Part shown: positions 28,191 through 36,742 of the stretch, in pieces
Position numbering within the stretch: position 1 is the first letter of the stretch
Layout of the letters: the number at the start of each line of letters is the position of its first letter
Source: Zymomonas mobilis subsp. pomaceae ATCC 29192
GTDB taxonomy: Bacteria > Pseudomonadota > Alphaproteobacteria > Sphingomonadales > Sphingomonadaceae
Assembly: GCF_000218875.1 (NCBI RefSeq)
Contig: NC_015709.1
Coordinates: 744,001 to 808,000 of the forward strand
Direction: 5' to 3'
DNA: 64,000 nucleotides
The notes under the pieces: model-generated
What the model was told of the DNA's origin: nothing
Seen by the model: the letters and a program-made list of their open reading frames with translations, nothing else
The model's database searches: none
Program-made: the position numbers and the translations under genes

Positions 28191-29201
28191 ATGGCCTTAG
28201 ACCATAAAATTCCAGTCGCTTATAGCGTTTTGGAACGATTGCCCCTGTTACAAAATAGGCCATGGCTTGGCTATTTTTGTGCGCTCATTGTTGCGGGTGG
28301 AGCCTTTCTTCTCCGTGTTACCATCGATCATCTTCTTCCCGAAGGGTATCCCTTCATTACTTTTATGCCGGCGATACTTATCGCTACATTTTTATTTGGT
28401 ACTAAACCCGGTCTTATTACAGCGATTATCAGTCTATCTTTAGCGCCCCATTTTATTGAGGAAGGCGTAGACTTTAATGGCGTTCTGGTATGGTTTTTAT
28501 GCCTTTTAGAAACCGCCACAGATATGGGCTTGGTCGTTGCTTTACAGCATGGAACCTATCGGCTCAGAAAAAAACGCGCCTATAATCAAATGCTGGCTGA
28601 ACGTAATGAATTACTGTTTCATGAGCTTCAGCACCGTATTTCTAATAATTTGCAGGTAATCGCTTCATTACTGCGGATGCAAAGCCGCAGTATCACAGAT
28701 CAAAAAGCAAAAGAGGCCATCGATGCCTCGGTTCAGCGGATCCATATGATTGGTGAGCTTCAGCGTGCACTTTATATAAAGAACGGTAATCAACTGGGTG
28801 CTAAGCTCATCCTTAATCGCCTTATTCAAGATATTATTGCCTCTAGTGATCATCCTCATATTCGTTGCACTATCGAAGCAGAAGATTTAATTCTTCCTTC
28901 CGATATGGCTATCCCTTTGGCATTAGTCTCGGCAGAATCTGTATCCAATGCTTTGGAACATGGGTTCAAAGATAAAGAAAATGGCTGTATTGATATCAGT
29001 CTTAAAAAAATAGATGATCATATAGAATTGACTATTTCTAATAATGGGAAACCTTTACCCCAAGGGTTTTCTTTGGAAACAGTCGATAGTCTGGGCTTGA
29101 AAATCGCGGCGATGTTTGCCCGTCAATTTAAAGGTAAATTTACACTCACCAATCGTGCCGATCAAAATGTCGTTTCCTGCCTTATTCTTCACTATGGCTA
29201 A
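28191..29201 (+). CDS. Membrane sensor histidine kinase (HisKA_2 type)
   Basis: 336 residues. Hydrophobic segments at about residues 25-125 form a DUF4118-like membrane sensor domain. A short helix leads to the phosphoacceptor domain FHELQHRISNNLQVIASLL near residues 143-161, where the histidine in LQHRI is the expected phosphorylation site and the pattern H-R-(I/V)-x-N-x-x-Q-x-I is HisKA_2. The ATPase domain follows with the N box SAESVSNALEHGF near residue 245 and a G-box-like DSLGLKIAAMF. GGAGAGG lies 4 bases before the ATG. No response regulator gene is adjacent; family members often act in alphaproteobacterial general stress control, but that role is not shown here. Confidence 0.88.
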   Translation: MALDHKIPVAYSVLERLPLLQNRPWLGYFCALIVAGGAFLLRVTIDHLLPEGYPFITFMPAILIATFLFGTKPGLITAIISLSLAPHFIEEGVDFNGVLVWFLCLLETATDMGLVVALQHGTYRLRKKRAYNQMLAERNELLFHELQHRISNNLQVIASLLRMQSRSITDQKAKEAIDASVQRIHMIGELQRALYIKNGNQLGAKLILNRLIQDIIASSDHPHIRCTIEAEDLILPSDMAIPLALVSAESVSNALEHGFKDKENGCIDISLKKIDDHIELTISNNGKPLPQGFSLETVDSLGLKIAAMFARQFKGKFTLTNRADQNVVSCLILHYG

Positions 29202-29262
29202 AATTACGTGTTATTTTCTACCTACCGTCACCTTGACTTTTTTTGTAATTTTTGGCTTATTT

Positions 29263-29334
29263 AGCACCGGTAATGGATTCTGCCTGATCCTTTGAATAAG
29301 GATCGAACCGCCAATCAGGCTAATGACTCCTGCT
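29263..29334 (+). promoter_or_regulatory. Fluoride riboswitch aptamer (crcB motif)
   Basis: The sequence fits the fluoride aptamer: GGTAATGGATTCTGCC (29269-29284) for the 5' core, AACCGCC (29306-29312) followed by GGCTAATGACTCCTGCT (29318-29334) for the 3' core. GCC-AATCA-GGC (29310-29320) forms the P3 hairpin just before TAATGACTCC, and GG with GCC can form the pseudoknot. An extra hairpin GATCC-GGATC (29286-29304) occupies the variable linker. It lies immediately upstream of a CLC-F fluoride antiporter gene, the expected partner. Recognition is by pattern; a covariance search was not possible. Confidence 0.85.
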
Positions 29335-29414
29335 CAAACATATTTTTATGATTGAGGAGTCATGCCTGCTTTACGTCCCAATGAGGATGGCGGTAGCTCC
29401 TTGATCAAAGGAGC
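29323..29414 (+). promoter_or_regulatory. Translational expression platform of the fluoride riboswitch
   Basis: Four complementary segments alternate: ACTCCT (29326-29331, part of the aptamer), AGGAGT (29355-29360), GCTCCTT (29396-29402) and AAGGAGC (29408-29414). The last holds the ribosome binding site of the ATG at 29419. Segments 1+2 and 3+4 can pair as two hairpins (the first extended to ATGACTCCT with AGGAGTCAT), hiding the site. If the aptamer keeps segment 1, segment 2 can pair with segment 3, freeing the site. The logic (fluoride turns translation on) is inference from the pairing. Confidence 0.65.
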
Positions 29415-29418
29415 GAGA

Positions 29419-30843
29419 ATGTATCAATTATTTTCAAAATATAAGCCTTTTAAACTCATTCTTCTGCTCAAATGGCTGGCTATTATTTTCCCCCTGTCGG
29501 CTATAATCGGTAGTTGCTGCGCTCTGTTCCTCTGGGCCTTAGAATGGGCCACAAAAACCCGTATTGCCTATCCCGTTTTGCTTTTTGGATTACCAATAGC
29601 CGGTTATATTACCGCATGGTTTTATGATCGCATTGGCCGCCCTGCTGCCGCCGGTAATAATCTTATTCTCGAAGAAATTCATAAACCGAATGCAGGCGTG
29701 CCTTTGCGCATGGCCCCCTTAATTTTCATTGCAACAATTATTACCCATCTTTTTGGTGGCTCTGCTGGCCGTGAAGGTACGGCTGTTCAATTGGGTGGTA
29801 GCTTTGCCAGTGGCATGGGTAAAATTATCGGTCTTAATAAAGCGGATATCAGACTTTTATTAATTTCTGGTATTGCGGCTGGTTTTGGTGCGGTTTTTGG
29901 CACCCCTGTTACAGGGGCTATTTTTGCACTTGAAGTCCCCGTCATTGGAAAATTAGAATATAGTGCGATGATCCCGGCTTTCGCTGCTTCGATTTTCGGA
30001 GACTGGATATGTCGTTTATGGGGTATGGATCACCTGCGCTATGTGATGAGTTTTCCAAGTGAAGTCGGTCATTTCGAACTAAATATCGTTATTTTCTTTA
30101 AAGTGATCTTGGCTTCCATCGCCTTCGGGATGGTGGCACGCCTTTTTTCCGAAAGTCTATCGAATACATCCCAATGGTTTAAAAAAATTATCCCCTCCTC
30201 GCCCCTCATCAGTTTTACAGGTGGCCTTATCATAATCGCTTTAGTCTATATCACAGGAACAAGGGATTATCTGGGTTTAGGGGTTATCGCCGAGCATGTC
30301 GGAGGCTTGCAAATCGGCAGTTTTTTTGATCCTGCACAAACGCATTATTGGAGTTGGCTTCTTAAATTCATCTTTACCGTCATCACTTTGAGCACAGGTT
30401 TTAAAGGCGGTGAAGTAACACCTTTATTCTTTATTGGGGCGGCCTTGGGTAGTGCGATAGCACATAGTATCGGTGCACCTGTTGACCTTTTTGCTGGCAT
30501 TGGTTTTATCGCTGTCTTTGGGGCTGCGGCCAATACACCGCTTGCTTGTATGATCATGGGTGTAGAAATGTTCGGCGCCGGCAATATCGTTTATTTTGCA
30601 GTGGGCTGCTGCACTGCTTATGTTTTCAGTGGTTATTCTGGTATTTATCTTTCCCAGATTGTGGGTACTCTGAAACCGGATCCTCATCCGGTAACGTTAC
30701 AACAAAGTCTTAAAATGCTGCAAAGGAATTGGTGGACAACGGCAACAGATCCGCTTCCTTCAGAAACAGAAATTTCAGAAAAACAGACACCCCAATCCTC
30801 TAAAAAGAAAATAGATTCCTCTAATAACACAGAGTTTTTATAA
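29419..30843 (+). CDS. clcF: CLC-F type fluoride/proton antiporter
   Basis: 474 residues with many hydrophobic helices typical of CLC proteins. The filter and gate motifs are of the fluoride clade: GSAGREGTAVQLGG near residue 115 has GREGT where chloride CLCs have GREGP, the usual GSGIP is replaced by AAGNNLILEEI, and KGGEVTPLFFIGAALGS near residue 330 corresponds to the third anion-path motif. These proteins expel fluoride from the cytoplasm. The start at 29419 has AAAGGAG 5 bases upstream; an in-frame ATG at 29362 gives a non-family 19-residue leader. The upstream fluoride riboswitch supports the assignment. The C-terminal 40 residues are hydrophilic and Ser/Lys rich. Confidence 0.9.
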   Translation: MYQLFSKYKPFKLILLLKWLAIIFPLSAIIGSCCALFLWALEWATKTRIAYPVLLFGLPIAGYITAWFYDRIGRPAAAGNNLILEEIHKPNAGVPLRMAPLIFIATIITHLFGGSAGREGTAVQLGGSFASGMGKIIGLNKADIRLLLISGIAAGFGAVFGTPVTGAIFALEVPVIGKLEYSAMIPAFAASIFGDWICRLWGMDHLRYVMSFPSEVGHFELNIVIFFKVILASIAFGMVARLFSESLSNTSQWFKKIIPSSPLISFTGGLIIIALVYITGTRDYLGLGVIAEHVGGLQIGSFFDPAQTHYWSWLLKFIFTVITLSTGFKGGEVTPLFFIGAALGSAIAHSIGAPVDLFAGIGFIAVFGAAANTPLACMIMGVEMFGAGNIVYFAVGCCTAYVFSGYSGIYLSQIVGTLKPDPHPVTLQQSLKMLQRNWWTTATDPLPSETEISEKQTPQSSKKKIDSSNNTEFL

Positions 30844-30864
30844 AAAATTGAAAGCAGCCCTTGC

Positions 30865-31242
30865 GTTTAGACGCATCCATCCCTAGCTACATAGCGTCAC
30901 TTCGGTGACTATGATGGTAGATTTTCAGGTGAAATAGACTCGACGGACCCGGAGGGCAGTACTCCGGCGCCTCCACCATCAGTAGCGGTTTACATCCGCT
31001 GTTGATGATGGGGGCGAAACAGGATCGACGTGTGTAGTAAAGATCTGATTGCTATCCGGCGTGATTGAGCCGTTAAACCGATCATTTTCACAAGTGCCAA
31101 CGATAACGAGGTACTCGCTGTTGCTGCGTAATGAAAACCCTCACGGGTAGACATTACAAAGTAAAAGCGCGGTTGGGCTGCACCGGGCAACAGAAGCAGA
31201 TTCCAGCGGTTTGGGGAGCACCGGGCAACAGAAGCTCCCTAT
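30865..31242 (+). ncRNA. ssrA: Two-piece (permuted) tmRNA
   Basis: The order is permuted as in other alphaproteobacteria. The acceptor piece comes first, ending at an encoded CCA (30976-30978); a 31-base spacer (30979-31009) follows; then the coding piece begins at 31010 with GGGGGCG, which pairs with CGCCTCC of the acceptor piece and includes the alanine-identity G3:U70. The coding piece encodes the tag ANDNEVLAVAA (31096-31128) and stop TAA; GTAATG and CATTAC around the stop form helix 5. Two pseudoknot-like hairpins follow. tmRNA rescues stalled ribosomes and tags nascent chains for proteolysis. The outer ends (30865 and 31242) are estimates; removal of the spacer is known for the family. 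Confidence 0.92.
31172..31239 (+). repeat. Tandem pair of pseudoknot-like hairpins with identical loops
   Basis: Two stem-loops share the 14-base loop ACCGGGCAACAGAA (31182-31195 and 31220-31233) but have different, self-consistent stems: CTGC/GCAG and GGGAGC/GCTCCC. In the first, GTTG (31172-31175) can pair with CAAC in the loop, giving an H-type pseudoknot; the second can do so over three pairs. Probably the 3' domain of the tmRNA coding piece. Confidence 0.7.
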
Positions 31243-31343
31243 TTCTCCTTAAAAAATTCCAAAAGCAAAAACTTGAGCTGATAGACCCTAAAATCCCTAT
31301 TTTAAGGCCTGATAGAATAGTGTGCCCGATTGGCTTTTGAAAA

Positions 31344-32801
31344 TCATTCAGGGTCAAGTTTGTCAATCAGTACAGCACTAGCTTGGTTAAGACCCACAAT
31401 AGCCAAATCAACATTATGATGCCGGAAGCGGGTCTGTACCTTATGAAAGGCTTCAACGGCTGTCACATCCCAAAGATGGGCATGGGTTAAATCTATTGTA
31501 ACCGAACGACCCTCAATCCCTTTCATTTCAAAGGCATCAATAAACATATCGGCTGAAGCATAAAAAACCTGCCCTTTCACCTGATAAATCCGACTATCAG
31601 CTTCTTCGATAATATGGATTTTGATAAGGGCTGCGATTTTAAACGAGAAAAATAAGCTACTTAATAAAACACCGGCCAAAACACCGGCGGCTAGATTATG
31701 GGTAAAAACGGTCACAAGAACCGTTGTCAGCATAATAATAGCCGAAAGCTTTGGTAAGCGTCGAACGTCTTTGATGGATTGCCAGTTAAAAGTACTTACA
31801 GAAACCATCAGCATAATAGCGACCAGTGCCGCGACTGGAATCTGAGAAACCCAAGGGCGTAACCCTAATATCAAAATCATTAGAAAAGCACCGGCGGCAA
31901 AGGTTGATAATCGCCCCCTACCCCCATAGCGTATATTACCGACTGTTTGACCTATCATACCGCAACCCGCGATGCCGCCGAATAAACTGGCTGCAATATT
32001 CGCCATACCAAGGCCTAAAGATTCACGATTTTTATTACTATTGCTATCAGTCAGATCATCAGCCACAAACGCGGTCATAATAGATTCTAGCAAACCGACC
32101 ATTGCAATAGCGAGCGCTGGCAAAAAGATGATTTGTAAACTCTCCCAGGCGAAAGGAATCGTCAGTGGGGTAAAATGAGGTAATGTCAGGGGTAAACGGC
32201 CAAGATCGGCTACAGTACGCACAGGTAAATGCCAAAAATTTGTGACAAGAGTCAAAATGACGATTGCAATTAAAGGCGAGGGAATGGCGCGGATTATACG
32301 CGGCGCACCATAGATAATTCCCAAACCGGCTATAATTAAGAGCAGGCCTTGCATATTAGCAGCAAAAATTTGTGGTAACTGTGCCGAAAAAATCAAAATA
32401 GCCAAGGCATTGACAAAGCCTGTTCGAACGGGACTAGCGACAAACCGCATCAAGACAGATAAGCGAAATAAACCAAAAACAATTTGGATGAGCCCCGCAA
32501 GAAGACCTGCGGCTAAAAGATAAGGTAATCCATGACTATGAATAAGGGGGGCAGCGACCAAGGCAACAGAACCCGCTGCTGCCGAAATCATAGCAGGCCG
32601 TCCCCCAAAAAAAGCAATAACAATACCGATCACAAAAGAGGCGTATAAGCCAACCTCAGGATCGATACCGGCAACAAAGCTGAAAGCAATTACCTCAGGG
32701 ATAAGCGCAAAAGTAGCGACCATACCGGCTAAAAGTTCACGGCTTATATAAGGGAATAGTTTTCTCCCCTCGCCGCCGGATAATCCCTTGGCGCTTATCA
32801 T
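31344..32801 (-). CDS. SulP-family anion transporter with STAS domain
   Basis: 485 residues. About eleven or more hydrophobic segments fill residues 20-390, with the SulP pattern ALIPEVIAFSFVAGIDPEVGLYASF near the N-terminus and GLGMANIAASLFGGIAGCGMIGQT near residue 235 (family pattern G-x-x-N-x-x-x-x-x-x-F-G-x-x-x-x). A C-terminal cytoplasmic STAS domain covers about residues 395-480 (VFYASADMFIDAF, VTIDLTHAHLWDVTAVEAF). Substrate could be sulfate, bicarbonate or another anion; the sequence does not decide. AAGGAG precedes the ATG. It converges with ssrA. Confidence 0.9.
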   Translation of the reverse strand: MISAKGLSGGEGRKLFPYISRELLAGMVATFALIPEVIAFSFVAGIDPEVGLYASFVIGIVIAFFGGRPAMISAAAGSVALVAAPLIHSHGLPYLLAAGLLAGLIQIVFGLFRLSVLMRFVASPVRTGFVNALAILIFSAQLPQIFAANMQGLLLIIAGLGIIYGAPRIIRAIPSPLIAIVILTLVTNFWHLPVRTVADLGRLPLTLPHFTPLTIPFAWESLQIIFLPALAIAMVGLLESIMTAFVADDLTDSNSNKNRESLGLGMANIAASLFGGIAGCGMIGQTVGNIRYGGRGRLSTFAAGAFLMILILGLRPWVSQIPVAALVAIMLMVSVSTFNWQSIKDVRRLPKLSAIIMLTTVLVTVFTHNLAAGVLAGVLLSSLFFSFKIAALIKIHIIEEADSRIYQVKGQVFYASADMFIDAFEMKGIEGRSVTIDLTHAHLWDVTAVEAFHKVQTRFRHHNVDLAIVGLNQASAVLIDKLDPE

Positions 32802-33135
32802 GCTATTCTCCTTGGAAGTTACAGAATTTTAGTAATAAATTAAGGCTAGTTTCAGGTGATAAGAAAAAACGCTGACAGGAAAATAGCGCTAAAAAAATCT
32901 TATCCGCTTTTTATAAAAATATGATTTTTTTATCATAGCCTATCTATCAAAGAATATTAAACAATCTATCGTGTTTTTGATGGGAGAAAGCAGCGTCCTA
33001 TAGGCTTATGGCAAATTTATAAGCATAGAGACGCTATCATTGACGCCTTACGCCGAAACATTAAGTCAGTATTTTATCAATATGCAAAGCTTAGATTGCT
33101 TGCCCCCCGATATTATCAAAAAGGCATCTTTTTCT

Positions 33136-34383
33136 ATGGCATGGGACAAACAAAAAAATAGAAACGATTATTCGACAGCATCCGTTTCTTCTGGTGAGGG
33201 GACAGGTAATCTTAAAAAACTGAATCTGTCGATGCTGATTTTAGCCCTAGCGTTAGGTACCTTTTCTATCGGCATTGGCGAATTTGCAGTAATGAGTTTA
33301 CTACCTAATTTTGCTAAGGGACTTCATATTTCTATCCCTGATGCGGGTAATGTCATTAGTGCTTATGCTTTAGGTGTAGTGATCGGAGCCCCCATAATCG
33401 CGATCGGTGGCGCATGGCAAAGTCGTCGTCATCTCTTAATTGGGATGATGCTGCTCTTTATGCTTGGAAATACGGCCAGTGCTTTGGCCCCTAATTATCA
33501 CTGGATGTTATTATTTCGTTTTATCAGTGGTCTTCCTCATGGTGCATTTTTTGGCATTTCAATGTTGGTTGCGGCAGCACAAGTACCTTTTGAACAAAGA
33601 TCGCGAGTAATTGGTCGGGTATTTTTCGGATTAACCCTTTCAACCCTCTTTGGGGTACCCATAGTAACGGCTTTCGGCCAATATCTGGGTTGGCGCTGGG
33701 GTTTTGGGTCGGTAGCTATCTTAGCAACGATAACATTTATTCTTATTATTATTTATTGTCCCTATGACGCCCCCAATAAGGACGAAAGTCCGCTTTCCGA
33801 AGTGAAATCAATGGGACGCATCCAAATATGGTTGACCTTGTTGATAGCCGCAATCGGTTTTGGAGGCATGTTCACAATTTATAGCTATATTGGGGCAACA
33901 CTTACCGAGGTAACCCATATTTCTCCCCATTTAGAGCCTATGGTTCTCTTTATTTTCGGAAGTGGGATGGTTCTCGGTAATATCATCGCCAGTTGGTTTG
34001 CTGATAAATCCTTACTACCTACAATCGGCGGATTATTAATCTGGAGTATTCTTTCTGAACTTCTATTTTTCTTTGTTGCCGGTAATATTTGGCTACTAAC
34101 TATAGATGTATTTCTTATCGGTGGGGGTGTCGCCCTCTCTCCGTTGCTTCAGACCCGACTTATGGATGTCGCAGGGAAAGCGCAGACATTAGCGGCTTCG
34201 CTTAATCACAGTGCCTTTAATATTGCTAATGCTATTGGACCTTTTTTAGGCGGTGAAGCAATCCGAGCTGGTTTTGGCTATCAATCCACGGGATGGGTCG
34301 GTGCCCTTCTTGCCGCAGGTGGTTTAGCTTTCTTTCTGATTTCTATTATGATTGACTCACGACATAATAAGATCAAGGCATGA
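33136..34383 (+). CDS. MFS efflux transporter (AraJ-like, DHA1 type)
   Basis: About 415 residues and 12 predicted membrane helices. GEFAVMSLLPNFA in helix 1 and GAWQSRRHLLIGMM after helix 2 (a degenerate form of the MFS A motif), then RFISGLPHGAFFGISMLVAA in helix 4, mark the AraJ/YdeA-like drug and sugar efflux group. Transported compound unknown. The start is uncertain: the frame is open from a TTG at 33040, but the ATG at 33136 has AAAGG about 11 bases upstream and leaves a plausible hydrophilic N-terminus. Followed by a hairpin terminator, then trpC. Confidence 0.82.
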   Translation: MAWDKQKNRNDYSTASVSSGEGTGNLKKLNLSMLILALALGTFSIGIGEFAVMSLLPNFAKGLHISIPDAGNVISAYALGVVIGAPIIAIGGAWQSRRHLLIGMMLLFMLGNTASALAPNYHWMLLFRFISGLPHGAFFGISMLVAAAQVPFEQRSRVIGRVFFGLTLSTLFGVPIVTAFGQYLGWRWGFGSVAILATITFILIIIYCPYDAPNKDESPLSEVKSMGRIQIWLTLLIAAIGFGGMFTIYSYIGATLTEVTHISPHLEPMVLFIFGSGMVLGNIIASWFADKSLLPTIGGLLIWSILSELLFFFVAGNIWLLTIDVFLIGGGVALSPLLQTRLMDVAGKAQTLAASLNHSAFNIANAIGPFLGGEAIRAGFGYQSTGWVGALLAAGGLAFFLISIMIDSRHNKIKA

Positions 34384-34410
34384 ATCTTAATTTGAAATAC
34401 CATATTCATA

Positions 34411-34446
34411 AAGCACTGTTGTCTCTATTATCATACAACAGTGCTT
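34411..34446 (+). terminator. Terminator-like hairpin between MFS gene and trpC
   Basis: AAGCACTGTTG and CAACAGTGCTT form a perfect 11-bp stem around a 14-base loop, followed by ATTCTATT. The U-tract is weak. Confidence 0.65.
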
Positions 34447-34475
34447 ATTCTATTGACTGTTCATTCGGATAACAG

Positions 34476-35270
34476 ATGTCAAATATTCTTACAGAAATTT
34501 GTGCTACCAAAGCACGCCACGTTGCAGACAAAAAAAAGCATATCAGTGAAACTGATCTTTATAATTTGACGAAAAATCAGACTGCCCCGCGAGGTTTTCG
34601 CGCTGCTTTAGATAAAAAAAGAGCTGAGGGTAAATTTAGTTTAATCGCTGAAATAAAGAAAGCTAGCCCCTCCAAAGGCCTAATCCGTCCAGATTTTGAG
34701 CCTATTCTTCATGCTCGTTCCTATCAGGAAGGCGGTGCGGCCTGTCTATCAGTTTTGACTGACCAGCCTTACTTCCAAGGCCATGAGGACTATTTAATTG
34801 CGGCACGGAATGAAGTGACGCTTCCCGTTTTACGCAAAGATTTTATGATCGATCCTTGGCAGGTTACAGAAGCCCGCGCCATCGGTGCCGATGCGATATT
34901 AATTATCGTGGCTGCTTTAGAGGACAACCAGATGCAAGAAATCGAAGCCGCCGCCTTAGAATATGGAATGGATGCCTTGATAGAGGTGCATAGCACACAG
35001 GAAATGGAACGCGCTTTAAGGTTAAAATCGCGTCTTATCGGGGTAAATAATCGGGATTTAAGAGATTTTTCGGTTAGCTTTGACCGAACTTACGAACTGA
35101 TCAAACAGGCGCCGAAAGAGTGCACTTTTGTGGCGGAAAGTGGAATCCAGACCCATGATGATTTAGTGGCAATGAATCAGCATAATATTGGTTGTTTTTT
35201 AGTCGGGGAAACCCTTATGCGTCAGAAGGATGTAAAACAGGCAACCCGTGACTTATTGGGATTAAACTAA
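34476..35270 (+). CDS. trpC: Indole-3-glycerol-phosphate synthase
   Basis: 264 residues, a TIM barrel of normal length. Signature [21 protein letters not shown] near residue 54 contains the substrate-binding E and K residues, [12 protein letters not shown] and [15 protein letters not shown] near residue 115 hold the catalytic lysine, and [12 protein letters not shown] plus [11 protein letters not shown] give the phosphate-binding end. It closes the indole ring in tryptophan synthesis. No other trp genes adjoin it, so the pathway is dispersed. No strong ribosome binding site is seen. It is bounded by hairpins on both sides and is probably monocistronic. Confidence 0.95.
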   Translation: MSNILTEICATKARHVADKKKHISETDLYNLTKNQTAPRGFRAALDKKRAEGKFSLIAEIKKASPSKGLIRPDFEPILHARSYQEGGAACLSVLTDQPYFQGHEDYLIAARNEVTLPVLRKDFMIDPWQVTEARAIGADAILIIVAALEDNQMQEIEAAALEYGMDALIEVHSTQEMERALRLKSRLIGVNNRDLRDFSVSFDRTYELIKQAPKECTFVAESGIQTHDDLVAMNQHNIGCFLVGETLMRQKDVKQATRDLLGLN

Positions 35271-35277
35271 AAATATA

Positions 35278-35324
35278 AAGCCTGATGCCGCTTTGTCGAT
35301 GTAAAGCAAGGCATCAGACTTTTT
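35278..35324 (+). terminator. Rho-independent terminator after trpC
   Basis: AAGCCTGATGCC pairs with GGCATCAGACTT, enclosing a nested stem GCTTT/AAAGC, and is followed by a T-run (35320-35324). Confidence 0.85.
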
Positions 35325-35374
35325 ATCACTCTGAAAATCCAAGGGTAAAAAATTACCTCTAAAATTTTATCATC

Positions 35375-36637
35375 TTAAAGATGAGCCACCATCTCTTCTG
35401 TGAACTGGCTTGTTGTCAAGGTTTGGCCATCAGGCATAAAACGCGCCAGATCAACCGTGGCTTTACCTTTTTGGAATAGCGACTCCATGGCCTTAATGAT
35501 AAGCTGACCGACTTCGAACCAGCCTAAATAATCGAATAGCATGGCGCCTGAAAGCAATAAGGATGATGGATTAGCCTGATTTTTTCCAGCAATGTCTGGT
35601 GCGGTGCCGTGGGTTGCTTCAAAAATAGCATGGCCGGTTGCGTAATTAATATTAGCCCCTGGTGCAATGCCAATACCCCCAACCATAGCGGCCAGCTGGT
35701 CAGAAATATAATCACCGTTAAGATTAAGGGTCGCAATAACAGAATAGTCTTCTGGCTTTAATAAAGTATTCTGTAAAAACGCATCAGTAATCACATCTTT
35801 GACAATGATTTTTTGTGCGTCTTTCGCCGCCTGCAAGGCTTTATCTGCCGCTTCACTGCCTTCCGATTTTTTCAGCTTTTCATACTGATTCATCGTGAAA
35901 AGCTTATCGCTGAAATCACGCTCCGCTAAAGCATAAGCCCATTGTTTGAAGCCCCCTTCAGTAAACTTCATAATATTACCTTTGTGCACCAAGGTAATAG
36001 AAGGAGCCTTTTGAGCAATGGCATATTCAATCGCTGCTCTTACAAGACGTTCAGAACCCTCTATTGAAACAGGTTTGATGCCGAAAGAAGAGGTTTCAGG
36101 AAAACGAACTTTTGTAACGCCCATTTCTTCATGAAGGAATTTATAAAGCTTTTTCGCTTCATCCGTTCCTTCCATCCACTCAATACCCGCATAAATATCT
36201 TCGGTATTTTCTCTGAAAATTGTCATGTTGACTTTTTCAGGATGCTTGACAGGGGTTTCAACGCCCTTGAACCAGCGAACTGGACGAAGGCACACAAATA
36301 GATCTAACTCTTGTCTTAACGCCACATTCAAAGAACGGATACCACCCCCGACGGGCGTCATCAGCGGGCCTTTGATACCGATAAGGTAGGTCTTAAAGGC
36401 ATCCATCGTTTCATCGGGCATCCATGAACCGGTTTGATCAAAGGCTTTGCCACCCGCTAAAACCTGCTTCCAGTCCACTTTACGTTTATTACCGTATGCT
36501 TTTTCGACGGCTTTATCAAAAATGGTCTGCGCCGACTGCCAGATTTCTTTTCCGACCCCGTCCCCTTCAATGAAGGGAATAATCGGATTAGCAGGTACTT
36601 GTAGCTGATTATTCTTAAAAGTAATCTTCTCGCTCAT
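35375..36637 (-). CDS. icd: Isocitrate dehydrogenase (NADP type)
   Basis: 420 residues, resembling the E. coli Icd type rather than the eukaryote-like alphaproteobacterial form. [20 protein letters not shown] near residue 90 has the substrate-binding Ser and Arg residues and the site of regulatory phosphorylation in E. coli; [15 protein letters not shown] near residue 135, [12 protein letters not shown] near 215, and [17 protein letters not shown] near 330 are the other conserved blocks. It oxidises isocitrate to 2-oxoglutarate, supplying glutamate synthesis. AAGGAAG precedes the ATG. It lies 105 bases downstream of the aconitase gene on the same strand; a long hairpin separates them. Confidence 0.95.
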   Translation of the reverse strand: MSEKITFKNNQLQVPANPIIPFIEGDGVGKEIWQSAQTIFDKAVEKAYGNKRKVDWKQVLAGGKAFDQTGSWMPDETMDAFKTYLIGIKGPLMTPVGGGIRSLNVALRQELDLFVCLRPVRWFKGVETPVKHPEKVNMTIFRENTEDIYAGIEWMEGTDEAKKLYKFLHEEMGVTKVRFPETSSFGIKPVSIEGSERLVRAAIEYAIAQKAPSITLVHKGNIMKFTEGGFKQWAYALAERDFSDKLFTMNQYEKLKKSEGSEAADKALQAAKDAQKIIVKDVITDAFLQNTLLKPEDYSVIATLNLNGDYISDQLAAMVGGIGIAPGANINYATGHAIFEATHGTAPDIAGKNQANPSSLLLSGAMLFDYLGWFEVGQLIIKAMESLFQKGKATVDLARFMPDGQTLTTSQFTEEMVAHL

Positions 36638-36658
36638 AGCGCTTCCTTATGGCTTTCA

Positions 36659-36699
36659 CCTTAGCAAGATAACAATTTTTTTATGGTTACTTGCTAAGG
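36659..36699 (-). promoter_or_regulatory. Long hairpin between acn and icd
   Basis: CCTTAGCAAGATAAC and GTTACTTGCTAAGG form a 14-bp stem with one bulge around 12 bases. No U-tract follows on the minus strand. It could be a partial attenuator, a processing site or an mRNA-stabilising hairpin. Confidence 0.6.
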
Positions 36700-36742
36700 T
36701 TAAGCTATTATTTTTAATATCTTTTTAAGAATGATCTATCGT

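Noticed and set aside
29362-29418. ATG at 29362 as the start of the CLC gene
   Set aside because: AGGAG lies only two bases before it, it falls inside the riboswitch hairpin, and the 19 extra residues are not CLC-like; the ATG at 29419 has a well-spaced ribosome binding site.
30990-31190. 66-codon minus-strand frame
   Set aside because: It lies antisense to the tmRNA coding piece and has no features of its own.
31178-31239. CRISPR-like repeat pair
   Set aside because: Only two copies, 16 bases apart, each a hairpin with differing stems; better explained as RNA structure.
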